Shown: positions 47,289 to 60,270 of the stretch, piece by piece
How the letters are laid out: each line of letters starts with the position of its first letter
Position numbering within the stretch: the stretch's first letter is position 1
Assembly: GCF_964340395.1 (NCBI RefSeq)
Contig: NC_135549.1
Coordinates: 28,394,095-28,458,094 of the forward strand
Source: Glandiceps talaboti
Taxonomy: Eukaryota > Hemichordata > Enteropneusta > Spengelidae
Direction: 5' to 3'
DNA length: 64,000 bases
Notes under the pieces: model-generated
Seen by the model: the letters and a program-made list of their open reading frames with translations, nothing else
What the model was told of the DNA's origin: nothing
The model's database searches: none
Program-made: the position numbers and the translations under genes

Positions 47289-47740
47289 TTCAAGGGGAAC
47301 ATCACGCTCGGAAATAATTTAAAGTGAACTTTGTATTCTGGAGAGTCATTTCATTATTTAGCATCACATTAAGGTTTTTGTCACGATCGCCAAGAAACCC
47401 AACCACATTGAATCTTGTTTCGCATGAATTTCATGGTTCTGTGACTGTCTAGAAGAAATCGATTTGAGTGTTACCTGATGGGAATCAGCATGAATGTATA
47501 TTTAGTAGATGAACAATAAATATTCACGTCTCTTAAATGATTGTTACCTTCAGATATAAATAGTATTATTCATCTAGTAAATATGGATGTCTCCTAACTC
47601 CATTGAGGTACTACCGCTTAGACGATGAATGAGAAATGATTTTCAATTTCCTATTTTTTTTATGACGTGAAATCACGAAATGACTCTAGAATCCAAAGTT
47701 TATGAAAATGTGTTTACCTGGAGTGGCGTTCAGCTGAAAT
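47289..47740. mobile_element. piggyBac-like MITE, array copy B
   Basis: Left arm CAAGGGGAACATCACGCTCG, right arm ending CCTGGAGTGGCGTTCAGCTG. Same position relative to the SLC6 tail as copies A and C; the inner arms are more worn. Confidence 0.7.
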
Positions 47741-49532
47741 ATTACACAGTAACAGTAACTTTAGAATAAATAGTCACTTTATAAAACAGATGACAATTCC
47801 CTTCTTTATTGACCACCACCAATATAATCAGGATATGTGGGACATGCCTGTACCATGAGGCCTGTGGTGCCCCCCGGGATGACACTCTCATAAACGACCA
47901 TACGGGGAGGGTCCGCTGGAAAGGGGTGGGTTATTTACGTGCTCATAGGGTATAAGAGAGGAATCCGACAAAATTCTTCACACGATCAAAGCAAAAACTC
48001 TTTCAATCCAGGAAAAAGTCAAGCCACAGCTGTTTTCTTATTGAATTATTTTAATCAAACGAGATACTGAAATTAATCTCAGTATTCAAATAATTACATA
48101 TCATATCTTTTAAAATTAAGTACAATATTTTGTTATGTACAGATGAAATGTCGTTTTAGGTATTGGTACTGGTATCTGTTTATTGATGAAGAGGACTTCA
48201 TGCTTAAAAAGCATAACCTGCAACAGAAATATATTGAGCAGATCTTTATGAATCAATCGAAACAAATCAATATATATATATAAGTATAAGTAATGGTACG
48301 AAATGATTGCCTAACTGCACAGTCTGCACTGCTCAACAATTAACGTTCATGGGGTGGGATTGGGACAAGCTCGTCCAAATTCGAAGTATACACTTTGTTA
48401 TACTACATTCTCTCCACTATTGCCTCCCACAAAATAAAGGTTGCCATAAAAGTATCCTGTGAAACCTGTGAACAACATAATTTTAAATGCACTATTGGAT
48501 ATTGTGCTGCCCTTTTTAAAACCAAAATAGCTCTTGTCATACAATCAAATTTAAATGACCTTTTTTTAAGACTGTTTGCGCCCTTCCCCATGAATACATG
48601 TCTACTCTTTGCTTTGATACACTGCATAGTTTCTCTTTCGTTAAAGATGATTTAACTAGATACTGCAACATTTCAACTACATCTCATTGCATTAATGTAA
48701 ATGCCAACGTCGTACAACGTTAGCTAATGATGTCACAATTGAGAGAACACGTGTTTCTAAAACCACCGGCCACTGTAGTGTCTGAGCCGCGGCATTTCAA
48801 ATTTGACTGCTTATGACTCTTTACGTTTAAGTCACGTGATATTTTCACATCTGATGGGGAGGCGGTACGTAAACCAAAGGTAACGTTATAAAAATGATAT
48901 TTGCATTCAACTTTATTTGATATCATATTGGAAAGACGAATTTAAAATGCGTTGTCCCTTATCAAAGACATAGTTTTAAAGTCACACAGGCTGAGTTTAT
49001 AAACTATTATATGCAAATGAAAATACTTTCACAAAACCTCAAATGAACTATAATTCTAGTATAATGTCAAGATTAATAGTTGCCTTCTATGGCATTACAC
49101 TGATAAATTGTCTTCTGGCATTTGTTAAAAGTTGATTGTACATCGATTTCCTCGACAATTTTATACAGTCATAGAAAAATTATGTCATCGGCTCATTCGT
49201 TATGAGAGTTCAATACATGTGAATATCATATGTGTAGTACCAAGTGATGGTTTAAATGACCATATGAATGAGGGAATTTATTGGGTATTTATTTTGGATT
49301 TTTAATTTATAAAACAGTTCTATCATGGCCTCCTACTTGAAAAATCAAATTGAAGCAATATAGACAAGTCTATGTTTGTAAATCGGTATATTGAAAAAAA
49401 AGTGCGAAAAACGTTTGTTATCGTACGTGCAATACAAATTTTATTTATTAATCTTTTGCAATTTAAAGCCTTACAAACAAGTACTTAGTGTATGTTATTT
49501 CACATTATTTTTCAAGTTGGAAGCCATGATAA

Positions 49533-49636
<104 letters not shown>

Positions 49637-50414
49637 AATACATTCTAGTGACGTCAGTCGACTTGCACGCGCAAAATATAATAGTCGCCATCTTTATAAC
49701 ACTGCACTTGTCAGCAAGCTTCACGACTGAGAAATTCTGGATAATGATATTGATATTCATGTAACAATCGATGTAGTGATAGTGTGATCGATCCCAACTA
49801 TATTGTGTCCTTATCGTTTGAATTTGGCATGTGTCATCACTGGGACCGGGAAATATGTACGTACGCATACGCACATCATGTTGTCAGTTGAGTTGGAGAA
49901 TTTAAAAACAGACGATATTTGGATAAAATTCAAGTACAAACAATAATATACAGTGTGTGAGTCATTACACGTGTTATGCGGCGTTATCAAAATATGCGCA
50001 TGCGTGCGCATGGACAGCGATCAGGGGATGCCCCTTCCAAAAGTTTGGTAGGCGCTTGGCTGCCAAGCCAGAGTTTGATAGCTAGCTTAAGCTTGCAGTC
50101 AATGACAGTATTTGTCCTGGGAACTGAAATACACCTGTGGATTTGTTGATACATATTTATCGACAGAGGTAAGTAGTTACAGATTATTTGATCAAATGTT
50201 ATGCATTATACACCAGACAATCCATGCGCCTTTTTCTTTCTTGTGTTTAAACAACAAAAATAATATTTAGAAGAAGAAAAAATCAAGATCGACTCCTCTG
50301 CCAGTGGATATTTAAGAAACTGACCGATGAGCTTTGAAACGTTTGTCAATGCTCACACTCTATCTCCAGTATTTACTAAATTAAATTTGGGATCAGGGAC
50401 AACGCACTGTCTAT

Positions 50415-53310
50415 TTTTTAGCTCCGCTGTCAGCGAAAGCTGAAAGCGTAGCTTTAGGTATAGGTTGTATAGAGTATAGAGTGTATAGGTGAATCATAGG
50501 TGTCCGTCAAACTTTTATATTTTCACTATCTTCTCTGAAAGTAACAGCCAGAATACTTCGATATTTGGTGTGCATGTTCCCTGGGGGGAGGCTATTCAGA
50601 TTTGTTCATGCCAAGTTGATCTGTGCCATTTTCAATTTTTTATGATTTTTTTTCCAAAAATGACATTTTTATCAACTCCTCATAAACTTCAAGTCAGATT
50701 GCTTTGATATCTGGTGTGTTGATGCACAGAGGGTAGCTTACTTAGATTTGTTAATTTCAAGTCAGCACATCTTCTTTTCTATTTTTTATGATTTTTTTTT
50801 GTAATTTGAAAAAAAAATGAATATGTTAATGAGCATTATGACCGACGCCATATTGGAAATCAGTCCACGAGACTTTAGGTAAAAAGACACTATTGACGTC
50901 AAACAAGCAATGTAATATATGCTATAATAGTCTTAATTCTTGTGCGCCCAAATGACAAATATTTGTTCGAAAAAGGGTTGTAAACTTCAATCCAAATTCT
51001 CTACCCCTCCTACAGAATGGTTCATTCCAGTATATGCACCTCATAATCAAGTGAGAGGTTACTAAGATGCCCATTGCAGGTAGTCCGACGGGATAGTGTC
51101 TTTTCGATAGGTATATTAGGGAGCTCAGAATTCAAACCACCGGTTATATGAATTCACGGTCATAGTAAAATTCATTTGATTTTTAATTTGCTATTTTGAC
51201 CAACTCCGGTTGTCTATTCGCGATAAAATTACGATTAGTTTGGAAACGGGGTAGATTTTCTATGATTCCATGTCATAAAAGCTTATCATGTGTTGTGTAG
51301 TTTTCGAAAAGCACTTCCGGTGGGAAAGTCGCCCAACAGGCGATCTCGCGCCATTGCTGTACTACGTGGCACTTTATTCTGGTGGGGTGTCTCTTGAAAA
51401 CGGGAATAGCGAAGGGTGAGCCAATCAAGTGAGACCTTTCAAATGAAGCTAATATTATAGCCAATAAAATTAGTTGTACGATGATATGTGTATAATAAGG
51501 GTAAGGCTGGCCTCCACACACTGTAACAAGTAAATTAGTAAAGTTGAAATCTTTGTCGCACGATTTCGTATTTATGTACGGATGCGTAGTCTTTCTAAAC
51601 AGTAATTTTTAGATCAGTTAGTATTTAAACTACGTTTCTGAGTTAATTATTCGGTAGGTTATTGACGAGCTCCCTTTTGTAAAAAAAAGCTGTACAAATT
51701 GCATGTCAACGTTCGCCCGGGCCCGGGCCCGGCCACGTTCAGCGGAACTAAGTGAAGCTCAATCATAATGGTGGCTGTCAAAATCGAAGACGCAATTTGA
51801 CCGTATTGCATTGTTATTTCAGTGAGTTTATTCAGCAAAAAAACAACGTGTTCTATGTTTTTGTACTTCCTACATGATGTGATGATCGTTTTTTTTTTAC
51901 CGGTACAACTTACAGCCTACAATGAAACTGCTAACTTGGCTAGTAACACTGACACGATTCCGTGTTCCGTGTTCATGTTTTGGGGCACATTTCTAAATAC
52001 ACGAAACCAGTTATTGAATGTGTAGTGGATATTGATATTCAGTTTGAAAAATTAAAATCCTGAACTTTATTTTGGGAACGGTTTTGTCATTTCTTAGTAA
52101 TTATAGGGCCGACTGTATCACGTTTAACGTTTATGTCAACCCGAAAGTACATAGACACGAAAATAGACGAAGTGACTTGTAGTTGTACATGTAATTAGTA
52201 ACAAAATTTTGCTGTAACTGCTGATAACCTTCAAATTTATTTATTTTTATGTTGTAAATACATTCTAATATGCACTAAGGACAACACTATAAAGACTTGC
52301 TCTGTGTAAGGTGATTTTTTGTCTTTTAAAAATGTAATAGTTAGATCAATGTGTACCAGAAATGTTATGTAGTATTTAAGCTAGAAATAAGACCACATAA
52401 TATCTTATTACCCCCCCCCCCCCAATTAAGACAAACTACTCACAGAAAGCAACAAAAAAAAGAGAAGAAGCTCCAAAACATAAAAAATAGAATAAAATTA
52501 CAGTAAGGAGCTCGAGTTGGTGATGCACAAACAACTACAAAGAATTTAGAAATAGACAGTTCAATTACAACACAGGGTTTGAAATAAATATGGGGTTTGG
52601 AAAAGTGAATTAGAAGTAGAGCAAAAACTAAGAGAGATGAAGAGCCTAAGTGAACAAGCGGAAAGCACTTAAAGATAGGACCCCCACATTTTTTGCAGGA
52701 CTACTACGTTATCAATTTTCCTAGTCCTGTGGGATAGTGACTTTTTTACTCTAGTGTCGAACCCTGAATTGGCTGAGAATGACTCTGTTTCGGGTACTTG
52801 GGATTGTCGCCGTCTGGAAACTAAGATGGCGATTAATACATTTCTTCCCTATATATATCTACTACAACTAGTACAAGTTGAATGTTGTTGACTTGGTAAA
52901 TTTGTTAGAAAATTCAAATTCAAATTGCCTCAAAATTATTTTAGATCCCTAGTTTATTTCATTCATCATTAAAATTTTCCAGGGTTAAAGCTGTAAGACA
53001 CTGGAATTATTTATAGCCAACCTCAAAATCCTCTTTTTAAATTCTTTTTCTTGTGTGCAATTTTGTGCAATTTTTCATAACAGTAGATTTTTGTTATAAA
53101 ATGGTGACTATGGTATAAAAGTACAATACATTACCAACTTCTGTGTAAAATGTGTTTATAGTGAGACATCATATGAAACCACTAACCACTTTATTGCATT
53201 GCTAAAACAAAACTGCATAGTGAAGAGCTGAAGAACTGAACCACTTCTACATGTCACCAAAATAAAAAAATAAAATAAATAAAAAAACAGCGGAGCTATT
53301 CTGACCGATA
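50415..53310. repeat. Candidate large non-autonomous element or pair of repeat ends
   Basis: TAGCTCCGCTGTCAGCGAAA starts at about 50419, followed by TGTCCGTCAAACTTTTATAT and a T-rich region to about 50830. At 53287 the inverse of the same end appears (ACAGCGGAGCTA), followed by TTCTGACCGATAGGTCGCTT. The shared inverted core is about 12 bp. They may be the two ends of one 2.9-kb element or two unrelated copies of one repeat; I cannot tell. Confidence 0.4.
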
Positions 53311-53366
53311 GGTCGCTTGTTCTACTGTGCTATCATTTGTGTAAACCCTCTCTCCTTATTTTTGTT

Positions 53367-53370
<4 letters not shown>

Positions 53371-53405
<35 letters not shown>

Positions 53406-53406
53406 G

Positions 53407-53461
<55 letters not shown>

Positions 53462-53470
53462 CTCTGTCTG
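53371..53470. repeat. (TCTG)n microsatellite
   Basis: About 25 units, with rare variants. Long open frames here on both strands (Cys/Leu/Ser/Val and Asp/Arg/Gln/Thr repeats) come from the repeat. Confidence 0.97.
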
Positions 53471-56230
53471 TGCGTCACTGTCTGTCGTCTGTCCATCTCT
53501 ATCTCTATGTATGTCTGTTTGTCATTTCTGTCTGTTACAAATAAATTAAATTCTCTCTCTTTTTCTTCAGTTACTGAAGAAACCAGTATTTTAACAACTT
53601 TGAACATTCTGCTAAGATCTCATGGCCTCAAAAATACTTATATTGGCAGGTTCAGAAAGTACTTTTTATGGAAGGCATTACTCTGTTATTTTTTAATATT
53701 GATCCCCCAGGGTTTGTTTTTAGTCTCTCAAAATCGTTTTATGGCGTTTTGTACATTGCAAGGAGAACATACATGTACACCGGGACTGATCAAATGATTT
53801 ACCAAAATTATCCGCTGTCCCTTATCGTTCGTTGTCCGAACACAGACACAGTGAAACGACATTTAAAAGACTTGAGACGTGTGCATGCATACACACAGAG
53901 AACGTCATGGACTTTGACCTTGTTCCCAACATGTCTTCAGTTTCATGCATTTACTTGGAGCGAAAATCCTTTCATTCCGTGATATGAAATTGTTCCTAAA
54001 TATTCCTGTTTCTGTCTTAGCACTAGGCTTCAAAAATCATTACCCACAATTCCAACATTTGGCTAATGTTGTCCAATTTTAATTAGCCACATGGAAAAGT
54101 CATTAGCGACAAACATTAGATATTGAAAATGTACATTTTTTTGTTTTACATTATCTTAATTTCTGATATTTTGTCTTACTATGTTATTACTGTATCGTGA
54201 GCACTAACAGTCAAACTAAACTTTGCCTCCATCAAAATCTTGACTCTATCATCCTAAACTAAATTTTGCCAGTTTACTGTACGTGTATTTCTATTGTAGA
54301 TGCTAAAATAAGAAATCAATTTACATTATAATGTTCCATCCTGCATAAGATCAACCAATTCATCACTTCTTTTTAGTCCTTTTCTCCCCAGAGGGTATTG
54401 AGCAATACCACTGACCAATCTTTGCACTGTATAGACTTGTGTTTTTATTTCATAAATTCATTTGGTTGGTTTTTTTTTTCTATTCCTGGTAAGAATCTAG
54501 TTATTCTGCAACTCTTTATCATATGAATGAATAACACAATTCTCGCTATCTGCAATACAATTCTATGCATCGCTAAGGAGTCAAATGGAACGCAGTCTCG
54601 CGACCGCGCTTGCATTTGTAGACACCTACACTTCTGGTCGCCTATGTCAATACACGTGAATGTTTCTTCCCAAGTTTAATTTGTAACAAATAAAATAAAC
54701 GCAAGTTTTAAGCTCATATAATTATGAAGGTGGGAAATTTAAATATGTACAGTATCTTTCCAGAGCAAAATTACAAGAGATGTCTACAACTGAAAATGGG
54801 AAAGAAACATTCCTGTGTATAGCCGCCCCTTCCGAAGCACTGCGGTACGGTACCGCCGGACTGTGCCTGAAAGGGTCAACAACGGGGTCAAATTTGACAA
54901 GCATCTAATGAATATTCATAATGCAGTATATTACCGTCTGGTTTACAACGATTTTGTTCGTACTTGCCGCATGAGATATACATGTATGTCGACAAGCCCT
55001 ATATTATTGTGCCAGTGTATTAATGTTTATGAATCAAGGAGATGCCTAAACTGGATAATTTTCTCGCAGTAGTCCTTTATTTATATCAGCGCTGCATTTT
55101 GGATTTTTGGCGCCGTCATTTCAAATTTAGAGACGACCATCCAACATGTCGTAACATTGTATCAATTTCCAGTGAAAAGAATATCGATCGATACGTCCAC
55201 TGTTGAGTTTACAGTGGAAAGTTCGTTTGTATATTATTTGCACGCCTTGATATTTTGTCGTGTTAGGACCTTATATCTTACATATATCAGCCAACATTTG
55301 GCAGTTTTGATTTTAGGATGAAGTGCCCTTGTAATTCGTACTTTTTATAACATTTACTGACCTATTTTCGTAATTTCAAGCCTACTTTAAAGATGCGTGT
55401 TGGCGTAAATATCTTTAGTTTTGTCAACGGCTAAGAATACTTGACGATAAAATCATACTCAAATACAGATTACAATAATATAGAGTATTAATTCAAAATT
55501 TTAAAACTATACGAATTTAGCCTATTATACTCCGAAAATGGATGCAAAATTTGAAAATCATAAGTCGAAATTTGAAAAAATTGCACCGACGAGAAGTTCG
55601 CACCCTGTTGAATTCAGTAAACGCCATTGTGGTCTATGGGAAATTACGCAAAATCATGGCATCGCCCTGTATAGTCGTCACCTCATAAAATCCCTAGGTT
55701 TAACTTTTTTATTTTTCTGTTACTTCAACCAATATTTGAGATGACATGTCTCACTATGTCGCCCTAAAACTCTATCGTTTTACTTTTTCGAATTTCAATC
55801 CCATTCAGGAAAAATGTTAAGTTTTCCGTCTTTCACTCGGAGGCCGCGCATTTTAGTACGCTCGGCATATGAATGTTTATGTGATACTGTGTACATGTTA
55901 CCATCAACTAAATTAAGTAACGTAAGGCTTTCTGTAAATCAATAAAATAACAAATGTAGATAAAACATTAGCTAATCTATTTCTTATATTTACATTGATG
56001 AAAGAACAAAGATATGGTCTTGACATAGTCTATTTCTCCCAAACCCATTTTGTTCATCAACTAAGATATTGTTTTCTTCAAAATAACAGAGCTATCGAGA
56101 ATTTATCAAGGAACTGTATATAATCTATATATAGCAATATAGAAATGTAGGCTAATTCCCCTCTGTAGTTTAAGAAATAGGAAACAAATAGGTACTGGTG
56201 GGCGTGTCATCAAACTGCATTGAGATTTCA

Positions 56231-56343
56231 TCACGTGACAATTTAGATCCCCGCGTTATCAAAAAATATTAACGTTTACTCGTGGCGTAAACAACGTTTA
56301 CTCGTGGCGTAAACAACGCTTACTCGATCGTGACGCATGCGCA
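56231..56343. promoter_or_regulatory. Candidate promoter cluster: E-box, forkhead-like tandem, NRF1-like
   Basis: TCACGTGAC at about 56231-56239, then a 22-bp unit (GTTTACTCGTGGCGTAAACA region) in two good copies and a worn third, each good copy giving GTAAACA (56287-56293, 56309-56315), then ACGCATGCGCA at 56333-56343. It lies 350-470 bp before the exon with the ATG at 56700. Motifs are seen; use is inferred. Confidence 0.45.
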
Positions 56344-56699
56344 TATGTTCATCAGTTCTACATGACATGCCATGGTGAATAAATACGAGTTGACATTTCT
56401 AAACATCACGTATGAAATTCGTGGTAATCGATGGATCTATAGAACCTGTTATTAATGTCAAAATTCAAAATTTGATCGTCTAAAACAACTATTTAGAGAT
56501 TTGTATTTATAGTTATTCTGAAAGATTTGTACATTCTTTCCATTTACAATTTAAAGACTTTTGCCCTTACGGAAGGCATTCAGTGTAAATCTGGTTTTAA
56601 GTTGGCAAAGCTCAGAGTCGACTATAAGAATGCTTAGGGTGCCCAGTGTGAATTCTGTATTATAAATTATATCTGTGTTTTTCAGCTAAACTACTCGGT

Positions 56700-57428
56700 A
56701 TGGGTTGTGTAACCAGCGCATTGTGTTGTTGGCTAAGAGAAGAACAACGAATTTCCAAGGTAACAATATAAATATATTATACGATACAATAACTTACTGT
56801 TATATTGTATAAGGTCAATTGCTGCATTACCTGTAAGTAAACGTATTGTTTGTAACTGTATACATGATAAATCAAATCACAATAAAATTAAATTGATTCT
56901 TGAGTGCACACGCCCCCAACGGCGATCCTGATTTCAACCTGATTCTGTACTGAATATGTATATTTTTGACCACTGATTGACGTGTACAATGTCTAATTAT
57001 TTGTTTTTTGGAAAAGTGTCAGTGAATATATAGTGGTTGTCTGATCGTAAAATAATACCTCCAGTTACAACTAGTATAGTTTTAACATGGTGACAGATTC
57101 AAAACCAAACTTTCGTTCAAGATAAACTTACCACTACACAACGTACTTACAGATCATCAGACATATTATGATGGTTGTAAGAATCATTCATACGGATCTT
57201 GTACTCCGATCGCATCATGTACGTGTTGTATTTTAAACGTTAGAGTCTAGTGCACGGTAAAGTAATACGTCTATACGTTTCATGTCTATTTTCATTTTTA
57301 TTCAGGAAGAGACGACAGCCCCTCAAAATGGTGACTATGAACAATATATGTTGTTACAACGCATACCTGACTCAGAGCATGACAGTAAAAGCCAAAAGAA
57401 CATGGGAGCATTATTGAGCAGTACATAA
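56700..57428 (+). CDS. Small dually acylated protein candidate (2 coding exons, 60 aa), unrecognised
   Basis: Exon with ATG 56700-56759 (acceptor TTTTTCAG before 56686, donor AAG|GTAACA), then 57306-57428 (acceptor TTATTCAG, stop TAA). Phase 0 at the junction. The N-terminus MGCVTSALCCWLREEQRISK fits N-myristoylation at Gly2 (Ser at position 6) and palmitoylation at Cys3, Cys9 and Cys10, so the product would sit on the inner face of a membrane. The remainder is polar, with acidic and Tyr/Gln-rich stretches (NGDYEQYMLLQRIPDSEHDS). A 5' UTR exon is needed upstream: either near 50167 or around 56.35-56.65 kb. Not recognised as any known family. Support is splice signals, frame and motif, with no homology, so it may be a longer gene or a chance pair. 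Confidence 0.6.
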
Positions 57429-58210
57429 GCTTATCATGATCATGAGTGAAATGAAAATGAATATAACAGAAATTCTCAGACGAAATCTAGAGTGTTTCCT
57501 ACGTCGTTCATCCAATTGCAAGAATAAGAAAGTAAAATAAGACGCTTTGGAAAGTTCCCGTACAATTACAAATTGCCAAACGTGTTCCCTCCGCTTCAAT
57601 TCCATTTTAAAGAGGTTTAACTTATCGGCGTATTTAGATAATGTAGATTAGCAGACAACAAAGTCCTATGATTGAACAGTATGTCATGAGGGGGAAACGA
57701 TCAACATATATCTTAGTCATTCCGTTTATGGTAGCTGTATAGGTAGACTTAGTCTAGTAAAGGTATATCCGAAAATACTATGAAATACACTCGGGACAGT
57801 TGGTATGACGGTGTATTAGAGGTACATGTACAGTGCCTCCAGGTTTTATGACACGACAAACTTGCCATCGCATGGGAACGAATACGAGTGTGTAAAGGAT
57901 TACGATTGACAGACGAATCACGGAAGGAAGAAACGATATAATTAACGTGTTTATCACTTTGTTCCGCATTTTAATCGTTATATTCTTTTTGTGCTGAGTT
58001 GAAAGCCATTTTGTAACAATCAAAGTCCAGTTTAAAAAATAGCTTACTGTTAAACATGCATCGTGTACTTACACTTTTCGCAGGAATGACCACGCCGTCA
58101 TGGGTTATTCCATGGTTATGAGTTTGGTTCATTATTGTAAAATAATCCATTCCCTCTTATGATATTTTCTATCAAAAATTTAAACGCGAAAACATACTGT
58201 AATGACACAA

Positions 58211-58419
58211 CAAAGTTCTGTTGTACATATAGTAGCTATGGTAACAATGATAACAGTGCAATGTCCAATTTAATGTGTAACTCTACAGGTCATTGATTAC
58301 TCATGGGTAGAAGGCAAATGCTATTGTAACCAATGACCTGTAGTAGAGTTAAACATAGAATTTGAAATTACATGTATACACTGTGATCATTGTTACCATA
58401 GATGTACAACTGTACTTTG
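58211..58419. mobile_element. Palindromic foldback element, about 209 bp
   Basis: Almost complete inverted repeat. Outer arms CAAAGT-x-C-x-GTTGTACAT and CTATGGTAACAATGAT, inner arms AACTCTACAGGTCATTG (58279-58295) and CAATGACCTGTAGTAGAGTT (58331-58350). Unpaired centre about 35 bp. No coding content and no clear target-site duplication. Confidence 0.85.
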
Positions 58420-58650
58420 TATCAATCATGCGCATCAAGATGTAATCAGTTCACAAGTTTAATGCTTGTTATAATTTCGTCGGTTTATTAATGCAGGTAA
58501 TTACAATCAGTACGTAACAGGACAATGTGATATAATGCCCATGTTCGTTTAGGCATAAACATTCAATTTATATAAACATCGATCCATAACAGAAGTTTAA
58601 CTGTTCCAACTTTATCCGTCAAGAATATAGTCTGTGGACACCTGATGCTC

Positions 58651-58747
58651 GTCTCGGTTAATACCCAGACTCTCACCGTTGGGAACTCTTCTACGAGACC
58701 ACCTCGTAAACAGAGCCCCCAACGGCGACAGTCTGGGTAACCGAGAC
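58651..58747. mobile_element. Palindromic foldback element, 97 bp
   Basis: Arms GTCTCGGTTAATACCCAGAC and its near reverse complement GTCTGGGTAACCGAGAC, continuing through CACCGTTGGG and CCCCCAACGGCG. A fragment (GCCCCCAACGGCGA) occurs at about 56925. Short MITE or hairpin. Confidence 0.8.
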
Positions 58748-59698
58748 TAACCTGACCACTCGGATTGCATAGAGGAATAGAACAACAACTGAAATAAAAA
58801 ATACTTATTTTGGTAATCAAAGGATCAACGTCGTAAACCACAGGCCTCTTTACGACACCGTCCAAAACGTACCCAACAATTGCAAGAGGTATTTCGCTGC
58901 TTCAGCAGAAATATATATTTGCTCTATATCTGGCTTTCGAGAATGTCAAAAGCTGGTTATGAGCATAATCATTTGCACTACGTGCACCCCGTTACAAACC
59001 CGTGACTATGGAACTCTTTAAAGCTATATATGCAAATAGGAAAAAATTTGTTCTCAGTAGGTGACAAATTAAGATTTGCTGTGGTTTCCATTACTTACTT
59101 ATATGCTTTGATATAATTGTAAACTATTACTTGTGTGACTGAGTATCTTTGCACATATTTTTATACAAGTTATAGAAATTGTCATTGTAGAAGATCACAA
59201 CACATAAACTGTCTCGAATAGTACATGTATAAGCAATATATACGTCTATATATACACTTTCTATAAGTTGATTACAGCAGACTACCTTTAAGAGCCTGTA
59301 AGACCGTGGTAGTATTCTGCAATGCATGTAGCTATCTGTCCGCAACTGTTTTGTAGATTTTTATAAAAGGGTTCATAAATCAACTGGCTTTGCTGTCTTT
59401 TAGTTGCAGATTGAAATGGCGATACCACATATACCCAAGTTATATTTTTTATGCTAAATATATCTTTTTTTTATTACTAGCAATATACACCATTTTACCA
59501 ATATGAAAATAAGTTTTTGTTGCTTTTGTAATTTTTAATCACATCTTGTTGACATTTCGAAATGTGCATATCATTTGTATATACCTTTAATTGTGTAGAT
59601 AATATATATAACTTGAACCATTTACAATTGTTTATATTTGTTTTTGTGAATAAAAAATATATATCTGATCAATCATATATTGCTTTTGCACTTTTGTC

Positions 59699-59730
59699 GT
59701 GTGTGTGTGTGTGTGTGTGTTGTGTGTGTT
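59699..59730. repeat. (TG)n microsatellite
   Basis: TG run following a plus-strand AATAAA at about 59648. Confidence 0.95.
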
Positions 59731-59814
59731 CATGAGTTAGGAAATGGATTGGTGTGCATGTTCACTATGTAACAGTCCCCGATGGCTTCACTAAATTTAC
59801 GTACAGGAAATAAA

Positions 59815-60270
59815 ATTATTTTCATATACTTTGTGTTCTGGAGTTTATATTATTTACATCTCATGTAAATAGTTTCGCGCCACGATTGTTAAAAACTGTC
59901 TTGTTTTACATTCAAGGTACTGTAACTGTGTCGTAGCTGGAATTAGTGATCTAGTGTTGCCAGATAAGAGTCAGCAGATATGCATATTTATTGGATGAAA
60001 TAATAAATATTGTCTCCTAACTTATTATTACCTCAGATGAAGTCATGAATAATTATTGTTCATCTAATACATATCACGCATGTCTGCAAACTCCCATGAT
60101 GCAACACTGGACAACTGCTAGGACACCGTGAATGTGAAACAACTTTCATTTGGTAATTCTATCCCTTGTTGGCAATCGGGTGAAATTTATCAAACATAAA
60201 TCATTAAAATGACTCTCTAGAACCCACAGTTTATGAAAATATCTTTACCTGGAGTTGCGTTCCCCTTTCA
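59815..60270. mobile_element. piggyBac-like MITE, array copy C, 5' end cut by the duplication breakpoint
   Basis: Starts at AAATTATTTTCATATACTTT, inside the left arm compared with copies A and B, so the terminal AAGGGGA of the left arm is missing. The right arm is complete (CCTGGAGTTGCGTTCCCCTT). The left edge therefore marks the duplication breakpoint. Confidence 0.75.

Larger units (their letters stand above)
44655..48250. repeat. Segmental duplicate B of the SLC6 3' end and spacer
   Basis: Collinear with 38570-42430: the SLC6 intron 8 sequence (CTGTGTTAATAAA, CCAATAGTACACA), the remnants of exons 9-12, the tail with GTAAATACAGGGTATATATA, the MITE, the poly(A) pair, the GC-rich block and the 3' UTR hairpin. 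Similarity is lost at about 48250, before the membrane-protein coding exons would begin, so that gene is absent from B. Confidence 0.88.
57429..59655 (+). other. Possible long 3' UTR or spacer
   Basis: No credible coding exon. AATAAA occurs at about 59648-59653 and is followed 45 bp later by a (TG)n run at 59699-59730, which could serve as a GU-rich downstream element. If used, the small acylated-protein gene would have a 2.2-kb 3' UTR containing the two palindromic elements at 58211 and 58651. Confidence 0.35.

Noticed and set aside
53317-53797. Overlapping frames of 70-143 codons
   Set aside because: Driven by the (TCTG)n tract; downstream parts show no family resemblance.
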